NCBI GenBank assembly: GCA_030044455.1
Contig: JASHVU010000301.1
Span: forward strand, 1 to 11,804
Source of the DNA: Acidobacteriaceae bacterium
Lineage (GTDB): Bacteria > Acidobacteriota > Terriglobia > Terriglobales > Acidobacteriaceae
Direction: 5' to 3'
Length of the DNA stretch: 11,804 bases
In this document: positions 6,735 through 11,804 of the stretch, piece by piece
Layout of the letters: each line of letters opens with the position of its first letter
Numbering within the stretch: position 1 is the stretch's first letter
Translations under genes and position numbers: made by a program
The notes under the pieces: model-generated
What the model saw: only the letters and a program-made list of their open reading frames with translations
What the model was told of the DNA's origin: nothing
Databases searched by the model: none

Positions 6735-7513
6735 ATGACAGACATCCTGAGATAGAAACCTGGGGCGCCCAAAATCGTCGATCGTAGCGTCTTCCAGGCA
6801 GAGCTGGACGCGTTGTGGGTTCGGGAGAAAGCCCACACGCACGAAGGTGACGCCATTGCAGCCGCCCGCTGCCGCCTTCCCATGATCGAGGTGGATGGCA
6901 CTGCAACGCTCATTGGCCCGCAAGGCCCGGTCACGCTTCTCGAAACTTTCGAGGGCCGTCGGCAGCTCATCGCCTACTACTTTATGTGGCGCACCGGCCG
7001 TCCCGCGCCGGAGCAATACGAGGGATGCACCCGGGTTACAGCGCAGGTCCGCGAATTGTCCTATCTACACTCTCGCGACGTCACTTACGCCACGTTTTGC
7101 CAGGGCCCGTACGAGGAAAGCGCCCGGTACTGCAACTTCATGGGCTGGGAGATGCCTTGGTACCCGGCCCCCCCCAGGACTCACTTGAGAGCCTCCTGGT
7201 TGGACACCGGATCGGCAGGATGCATCTCATCTGCTACCTGCGGCAAGGGTCTAATGTTTTCGAGACTTATTGGACCACCGCTCGCGGGGTCGATGTGATG
7301 GACAACGACTATCATTTACTCGACTTGACCGTGTACGGGCGGCAGGAGACGTGGGAAGACTCGCCTACCGGTGGGCCGCAACAGTGCACCATCACGCGGA
7401 CAAAGAGCGGCTCGCCCACCTGGGAACCAGAGTGGCCGGGCGGAAGCCCCATCGCCCAGTGGCCCCGCGTTGAGGCGGGTTATTCCGACGACCTGGGAAA
7501 CGGCGAGCGCTGA
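6735..7513 (+). pseudogene. DUF899 family gene broken by an amber codon and a frameshift
   Basis: The reading begins at the ATG at 6735 (AGAGGA just upstream) as MTDILR, then hits TAG at 6753-6755. It then continues in the same frame as KPGAPKIVDRSVFQAELDAL. It runs through clear DUF899 sequence (ETFEGRRQLIAYYF, ELSYLHSRDVTYATFCQGPY, FMGWEMPWYPA) up to a run of eight C at 7168-7175. There the family sequence moves to the -1 frame: QDSLESLLVGHRIGRMHLIC, FETYWTTARGVDVMD, LTVYGRQETWEDSP, ending EAGYSDDLGNGER at 7513. One more C would restore the frame. The position matching the first cysteine of the CxxC motif is tyrosine (YEGC). Rejoined it would be about 258 residues, full length for the family. 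It differs strongly from its neighbour, so this is not a recent duplication. A TTG at 6813 could give an N-terminally short product ending at 7298, but loss of function is more likely. Confidence 0.85.
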
Positions 7514-7603
7514 AAGGCGATTGCTGGAACTGCGTTTGGTGCAGTAGTCTTTTCGGTAGCTCTTGAGAGCCCGTCACACAGCGCCCGGTTCTAACCCTCG
7601 CAA

Positions 7604-9541
7604 TCACTCCGATGGCTTCGGCATCTGCCCCCACACAATGCCGTACACCTGCTGGGTAATGTGGTAGTGAATCTTCTCGCCCCAGGCGATAGCCGCATCC
7701 TCAAGCGCCACATCCCCGCAATTGAGGAAGTACTCGGCCATTTCCTGATTGGGGAAGTGATCGAGCGCGGCTACAAGACCGCTCTCACTGTCCGGCGCGC
7801 CCAGGCTCACATAGAACCGGTACGCGCCTGCCATGATGGCAATGTCGTGTGTGCCCATGGCAGCGATGAGCGCATCATGCGGCCGGGTGTCCTTGCCCTG
7901 TTTCATCGCCAGGTCACTGAGCGCCTCGGCCGCCAGCCGGCGCGTGTTCTCGTTATCGTCGTGCAGCAGGGGAATGAGGGAGTCGATGGATGCAGGGCCC
8001 AGAGCGGCCAGTTGGTCGGGAACAGAGTCTCTAGCCACCGGACCGTTCTTCATAAATTCGATCAAGGGCGCCACGGCGCGAGGATCTCCGAATTGGCCGA
8101 GCGCGCTGAGCAACGCTTGGTACGTCATCGGCCGCACCGGGCCGGGATCGTTGGGACCCTGCAAGACTACGCCGTAGGGTTGGGGTTTTCCCGTGTAGGG
8201 CGTTGCCAGCATGGCCAGCAACGGCGGAACGGCACGCGGATCGTGGGTGTTGGCCAGAGCGCCGATGGCAGCATTTTGCAATCCTGGCTGATTCAGCAAC
8301 CTGATGAGCGTGTCCACGGCCGGCGAACCGGTTTTCCCCAAGGAAATAATGGCGGCGCTGGCAACTGCGGGGACGTTTGCCTGGGCCGCTGCCGCCAGAG
8401 CAGGAACCGCACGCACGTCATGGAGCTCACCGAGTTGCTCGGATGCGGTAATGGCCATTTGCAAATCGGTGCTGTGGAGCGATTCGACCAGGAGCGCGAA
8501 AGCCCGTGGGTCCTGCACTTTGGCTAAAAGGGACATCGCCTGGTGCGAATCCACATGCGGATTCTTACCCTGCGCGAAGGCGAGCATGGCGTCGATGGCT
8601 TTGGGGTCGCGCGATGTCGCCAGGGTGTTAACCGCGCTCCAACTCACGCTTGCGTCGGGGTCCTGCGCAAGCGCGATGAGCGCTTGCGCGACTTGCGGAT
8701 CGCTGGCCTGGCCGGGCCTGAGATAGATTGAAGTCGCATTTTTGACGCTGGGATCGGGATCGCGCAATGCCGCAATTGCTACCTGGATGCTTTCAGCGGT
8801 CGGTAACTCACCACTGGCCCGCAGAGCCATGGCGCGAGTTGTCGGATCGGGATCTTTGAGAGCCGCGCGCAATGCGTCGAAAAAATTGGGCGCCTTCAAA
8901 GTCTCGAGCCCGAGCAGCGCGAGTTGCCGCACTCCGGCGTCCCGGTCATTAAGGGCTGCGGTAAGAGCCGGAATGGCGCGCGCATCGTGCGTGAGCATCA
9001 ACGCTTCAATCGCGTTGCCGCGGACCGATAAGTCGTCGCTCTCAACAGCCGCAAGCAACGGCTCAACCGCGGGGGAGCCAAACTGGGCAAGCACGGGGGG
9101 CGTCGCCGGAATTCTCGACATGCTGGCCACAAGAGGCGCTATGGCGCGGAAGTCATGACTCCTGCTTAGCGCCATCACCGCCGATGTACTCACGGTTTCG
9201 TTGGGATCGTTGAGCAAAGATATGAGGGCATCGACCGCCGCAGGGCTCTTCACCGAGCCCAGGCCCAAGGCGGCGAAGGCGCGCACCTGGGGGTCGGAGT
9301 CGCCGAGAGCCTCGATCATCGGCTCGGTCGAGCGCGGGTCGCCGAATTTGGCCAGTGCGTCTGCCGCATAACGGCGCAGCTCGACATTCGGGCTCTTCAG
9401 CCTAGCGATTTGCAGGGTGACATTGTCAGGGGTATTTTGCGCCGTCAGGGCGCCCGCAGAGGCAAAAGCAGCCAGTAAAAGAATCGTAAGGGATTCATAA
9501 ACCCCTCGGTGCGCCAGAACGAAGATACGCAAGAGGTTCAT
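7604..9541 (-). CDS. Secreted HEAT-repeat protein
   Basis: A 645-residue protein with a Sec signal peptide: MNLLRIFVLAHRGVYES, then a hydrophobic stretch LTILLLAAFASAGA, likely cut after LTA at 34. From about 40 to 560 it is a succession of HEAT/PBS-lyase-type helical repeats of about 30-37 residues with the recurring pattern D-P-x-A-V-x-x-L and D-x-x-V-R-x-x-A-x-x-A-L. Such alpha-solenoids usually bind other proteins. The last 75 residues or so (GAYRFYVSLGAPDSESGLVA, EYFLNCGDVALEDAA) break the repeat pattern and look like a separate conserved cap. The chosen start is the ATG at 9541 because it begins the signal peptide, although it has no good ribosome binding site. The frame opens with a GTG at 9631 that would add a basic 30-residue leader. 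It is divergent from the SPFH gene and convergent with the DUF899 pseudogene. The partner is unknown. Confidence 0.88.
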   Translation of the reverse strand: MNLLRIFVLAHRGVYESLTILLLAAFASAGALTAQNTPDNVTLQIARLKSPNVELRRYAADALAKFGDPRSTEPMIEALGDSDPQVRAFAALGLGSVKSPAAVDALISLLNDPNETVSTSAVMALSRSHDFRAIAPLVASMSRIPATPPVLAQFGSPAVEPLLAAVESDDLSVRGNAIEALMLTHDARAIPALTAALNDRDAGVRQLALLGLETLKAPNFFDALRAALKDPDPTTRAMALRASGELPTAESIQVAIAALRDPDPSVKNATSIYLRPGQASDPQVAQALIALAQDPDASVSWSAVNTLATSRDPKAIDAMLAFAQGKNPHVDSHQAMSLLAKVQDPRAFALLVESLHSTDLQMAITASEQLGELHDVRAVPALAAAAQANVPAVASAAIISLGKTGSPAVDTLIRLLNQPGLQNAAIGALANTHDPRAVPPLLAMLATPYTGKPQPYGVVLQGPNDPGPVRPMTYQALLSALGQFGDPRAVAPLIEFMKNGPVARDSVPDQLAALGPASIDSLIPLLHDDNENTRRLAAEALSDLAMKQGKDTRPHDALIAAMGTHDIAIMAGAYRFYVSLGAPDSESGLVAALDHFPNQEMAEYFLNCGDVALEDAAIAWGEKIHYHITQQVYGIVWGQMPKPSE

Positions 9542-9637
9542 AGGGCCGAGATTACCACTAATCACCTTTTGTGACTGTCGTTTTTCGCGTTTTCGTCCGC
9601 TCCGCTTCCGCCTGGAGTATGCTGTTTTCACTAGACC

Positions 9638-9665
9638 GGATTAGGAAAATGCGTAAGTAATTCAA
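9638..9665 (-). promoter_or_regulatory. Putative promoter of the HEAT-repeat gene
   Basis: On the minus strand TTGAAT (9665-9660) is followed after 16 bases by TAATCC (9643-9638). The -35 is good (four of six). The -10 is poor as a housekeeping element but is the same hexamer as on the opposite side. It would give a leader of about 90 bases before the ATG at 9541. Confidence 0.35.
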
Positions 9666-9679
9666 GAGCGTGCAAGAGT

Positions 9680-9702
9680 TCAGTTTCGTCGATGAAAACT
9701 GA
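9680..9702. other. Hairpin at the centre of the divergent region
   Basis: TCAGTTT (9680-9686) and AAACTGA (9696-9702) form a perfect seven-base inverted repeat with a nine-base centre. It lies almost midway between the two 12-bp arms and could be a second protein-binding site. It has no terminator features. Confidence 0.35.
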
Positions 9703-9713
9703 CCTTCGCAGCA

Positions 9714-9742
9714 TTGACTCGCATTGCGCCATCTCCTAATCC
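9714..9742 (+). promoter_or_regulatory. Putative promoter of the SPFH gene
   Basis: TTGACT (9714-9719), five of six to the -35 consensus, is followed after 17 bases by TAATCC (9737-9742), which lies inside the right arm of the inverted repeat. Transcription would start near 9749, about 26 bases before the ATG. A CCTAAT reading with 15-base spacing is an alternative -10. Confidence 0.4.
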
Positions 9743-9774
9743 GGTGTATCCGCTACAAGGGAGGGCGGTCTCAA

Positions 9775-11691
9775 ATGGACCTGATGAGCCTTGCCATGAA
9801 GTATGGCTGGATTTTGGGAGCCATCGTCCTTGTCATTCTTCTCCATAAGGTGCTTCTGCGGTATCTCTTTGGGACGGTAATTGTCTCGAAAGACCAGATC
9901 GGCATCGTGAACAAGAAGTGGGTGCTGGTGGGAAGTCATCGCACCCTGCCCGACGGCGCCATCGTGGCGCTGAACGGAGAAGCCGGCCTGCAGGCTGACA
10001 CGCTGGCCCCGGGGATCCACTTCGGACTGTGGGCGTGGCAGTACGCGGTAACGCTGGCACCGTTTACCACCATCGACAAGAGCCAGATCGGCATTGTGGA
10101 GGCGCGCGACGGCAGGCCGCTCTCAAAAGGACGCGTGCTGGCCAGGGCCGTCGAGTGCAACTCGTTCCAGGACACGCGGCAGTTTATTGCCAGCGGCGGC
10201 GAGCGCGGGCCGCAGATCTCGGTGATTCCCCCGGGAACCTACCGCATCAACACGGCCATGTTTACCGTGCTGCCGGCCGAGGTGCTGGAGATTCCTGACA
10301 ACTCGGTGGGAATTGTGACCACCAAAGACGGCACCCCATTGCCGACCGGCGAGATCGCCGGCAAGGAGACACCCGGCCACAACCTCTTCCAGGATGGCGA
10401 GGTCTTTATCCAAAACGGCGGCTACAAGGGATTGCAGGAACAGGTCATCCTGGCCGGACGCTACTTCATCAATCCGCGCTTCGCCACGGTTGAGATCAAG
10501 CCGATGACGGAAGTTCCAATCGCGAACGTGGGAGTAGTGATTGCCTATGTGGGCGCGGAGGGCGTTGACCAGAGCGGCGACGCATTCAAGCACGGCAACC
10601 TGGTGAAGAAGGGCCAGAAAGGGGTGTGGGTCGATCCGCTCGATCCCGGCAAGTACGCCATCAACCCTTACACTCACAAGGTTGAGATTGTGCCCACAGC
10701 CAACATCGTGTTGAACTGGGCCACCGGCAAGAGCGAGGCGCACAAGCTGGACGAGCGGCTATCGACCATCACGGTGCGCTCGAGCGACGGTTTTACGTTC
10801 AATCTCGACGTGAGCCAGATCATCCACATACCGCGCAACGATGCGCCCAAGGTGATTGCGCGTTTTGGCACCATGGCCAACCTGGTAACGCAGGTGCTCG
10901 AGCCAACCATCGGAAACTACTTCCGCAACGCGGCGCAGACTTCAGATGTGATCGAGTTCCTGAAGAAGCGCAGTGAGCGGCAGGCTGAAGCCAAGACGGC
11001 AATTTCAGCGGCCCTGGTTGAGTACAACGTGAATGCAATCGACACGCTGATCGGCGACATTACTCCGCCCGAAGCGCTGATGAAGACGCTGACCGACCGC
11101 AAGATTGCCGAGCAGGAGCAGGTGACCTACAAAACGCAGCAGCTTGCCGAAGAGACGCGCAAGGATCTGCAACAGGCGAGGGCGATGGCCGATACTCAGG
11201 CCCGCGTGGTTGACGCGGAACGGAGCGTTTCCATTGCCGACTTTGCGGCGCAGGCGGTAGTGAAGCAGGCGCAGGGCGCAGGCCAGTCGAAGACCATCAC
11301 TGCCGAAGCTGACGCGCGCGTGAAGACGATCAACGCCGATGCCGATGCGCGCGTGAAAACCGTAAACGCAGACGCCGACGCGAAGGTGGTGATCATGGTG
11401 GGTAACGCCGACGCGGAGAAGGCACGCGCTGTAGGTACGGCTGAAGCCGACGTGATCAAGATGAAGATTGCGTCGATGGAGTCGGGCAACTACGCGGCGG
11501 TGCAGATTGCGCAGGCGCTGGCCACCAACCACATCAAGCTGGTGCCCGACATCCAGGCAGGCGGAAGCGGCGCCGACTCGGGCAGCCTGATCAATGTGCT
11601 GCTGGCCAAGATGCTGCAGGGCGGAAACGGCAACGGCACGACGAACGGCACCGGCGCAGGGAGCCCAGCCGCCGACGGGCAGAAGTCGTAA
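9775..11691 (+). CDS. Membrane-anchored SPFH/band-7 (flotillin-like) protein with a repeated N-terminal half
   Basis: A 638-residue protein. An N-terminal membrane anchor lies at about 11-32 (GWILGAIVLVILLHKVLL). Four related beta-rich units follow, at about 38-98, 101-171, 174-244 and 247-308. Each has a GIV/GVV strand start (43, 106, 179, 253) and a PG/AG-x-Y/F turn (79, 153, 227, 291), so the period is close to 74 residues. The SPFH core is at about 325-445 (TITVRSSDGFTFNLDVSQII, YNVNAIDTLIGDITPPE). An Ala/Glu/Asp-rich coiled coil at about 440-560 contains 11-residue repeats. The C-terminal part (YAAVQIAQALATNHIKLVPD) is flotillin-like, followed by a Gly/Asn-rich tail. Such proteins form large oligomeric membrane scaffolds. 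The ATG at 9775 has GGGAGGG about nine bases upstream; the frame opens earlier at a TTG (9724) that is less likely. It is a single-gene transcript ended by the terminator at 11715. Confidence 0.9.
   Translation: MDLMSLAMKYGWILGAIVLVILLHKVLLRYLFGTVIVSKDQIGIVNKKWVLVGSHRTLPDGAIVALNGEAGLQADTLAPGIHFGLWAWQYAVTLAPFTTIDKSQIGIVEARDGRPLSKGRVLARAVECNSFQDTRQFIASGGERGPQISVIPPGTYRINTAMFTVLPAEVLEIPDNSVGIVTTKDGTPLPTGEIAGKETPGHNLFQDGEVFIQNGGYKGLQEQVILAGRYFINPRFATVEIKPMTEVPIANVGVVIAYVGAEGVDQSGDAFKHGNLVKKGQKGVWVDPLDPGKYAINPYTHKVEIVPTANIVLNWATGKSEAHKLDERLSTITVRSSDGFTFNLDVSQIIHIPRNDAPKVIARFGTMANLVTQVLEPTIGNYFRNAAQTSDVIEFLKKRSERQAEAKTAISAALVEYNVNAIDTLIGDITPPEALMKTLTDRKIAEQEQVTYKTQQLAEETRKDLQQARAMADTQARVVDAERSVSIADFAAQAVVKQAQGAGQSKTITAEADARVKTINADADARVKTVNADADAKVVIMVGNADAEKARAVGTAEADVIKMKIASMESGNYAAVQIAQALATNHIKLVPDIQAGGSGADSGSLINVLLAKMLQGGNGNGTTNGTGAGSPAADGQKS
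11302..11388 (+). repeat. 11-residue (33-bp) repeats in the coiled coil of the SPFH protein
   Basis: AEADARVKTIN, ADADARVKTVN and a partial ADADAKVV follow in tandem at residues 510-539. The DNA units are 33 bases and similar but not identical. An 11-residue period fits a hendecad coiled coil, in line with the helical barrels made by SPFH oligomers. Confidence 0.7.
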
Positions 11692-11714
11692 TACTTTTCG
11701 TTGCTGCACAAAGG

Positions 11715-11754
11715 TTCGGCGCCGGAGGGACAAATTCCGGCGCCGAAGTTTTAT
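11715..11754 (+). terminator. Strong Rho-independent terminator after the SPFH gene
   Basis: TTCGGCGCCGGA (11715-11726) pairs perfectly with TCCGGCGCCGAA (11736-11747) around a nine-base loop and is followed by GTTTTAT. It starts 24 bases after the stop codon. On the opposite strand the stem is followed by CCTTTGT, so it may work weakly in both directions for a gene entering from the right. Confidence 0.9.
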
Positions 11755-11804
11755 GCGCGTGGCCGCAGAAGCGGGTCAACCCTGCGCCGCCAGACGAATG
11801 TCGG

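Larger units (their letters stand above)
9635..9745. promoter_or_regulatory. Perfect 12-bp inverted repeat in the divergent promoter region
   Basis: ACCGGATTAGGA at 9635-9646 and its exact reverse complement TCCTAATCCGGT at 9734-9745 stand 87 bases apart, one near each of the two divergent genes. The spacing is too long for an ordinary hairpin. It suits two operator half-sites or two copies of one promoter element facing outward. Each arm coincides with the -10 position of a promoter-like sequence on its side. Confidence 0.6.

Noticed and set aside
7514..7603. Terminator between the DUF899 pseudogene and the convergent HEAT gene
   Set aside because: The only stem (GCTCT-TG-AGAGC) is five bases with a two-base loop and no T-run; GATTGC/GCAATC arms are about 75 bases apart.
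10123..10743. 206-residue minus-strand frame inside the SPFH gene
   Set aside because: It is complementary to strongly recognisable SPFH-protein coding sequence and has no family features.
11776..11804. Possible C-terminus (DIRLAAQG then TGA) of a minus-strand gene entering from the right edge
   Set aside because: Only nine codons including the stop are visible, and another frame is also open there; the weakly bidirectional terminator at 11715 is compatible but not enough to call a gene.

Overview
GC-rich, gene-dense bacterial chromosome fragment. The protein families suggest an acidobacterium of the Terriglobia type: a secreted HEAT-repeat protein, a very long SPFH/flotillin protein, a divergent M24 peptidase and GAF-PP2C partner-switch genes. 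That assignment is an inference from remembered family patterns, not from a search. There are no RNA genes, CRISPR arrays, insertion sequences or phage genes that I can recognise.

Layout. (1) Positions 1-5196 are read entirely on the minus strand. From the promoter side the order is: a GAF-PP2C phosphatase (RsbU-like), an anti-sigma-factor kinase (RsbW-like), a STAS antagonist (RsbV-like), an unrecognised 194-residue protein, a zinc-free quinone-oxidoreductase-type dehydrogenase and an M24 metallopeptidase. A cut-off secreted protein follows at the left edge. The first five genes overlap or lie within 55 bases of one another and look like one operon; the peptidase sits 101 bases further on, behind a 9-bp tandem repeat. 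(2) Positions 5197-5521 are a non-coding spacer. (3) Positions 5522-7513, plus strand, hold a DUF899 (thioredoxin-like) cluster: a 51-residue ORF resembling only the family's N-terminus, one intact gene with a CxxC motif, and a third copy broken by an amber codon and a frameshift in a run of eight C. (4) At 7604-9541, minus strand, is a secreted HEAT-repeat protein. (5) At 9775-11691, plus strand, is a membrane-anchored SPFH protein ending in a strong terminator. Genes (4) and (5) diverge from a 233-bp region with a perfect 12-bp inverted repeat and mirror-image promoter-like elements.

How the parts fit. The left operon is a complete phosphatase-kinase-antagonist partner switch without a sigma factor in view, so its output is unknown; the 194-residue protein and the dehydrogenase are translationally tied to it. 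The HEAT and SPFH genes are probably co-regulated and may form an envelope scaffold pair (inference). The DUF899 block looks like acquired or duplicated accessory genes in decay. The points most worth checking are the mirrored inverted repeat, the fourfold repeated N-terminal half of the SPFH protein, and the broken DUF899 copy.
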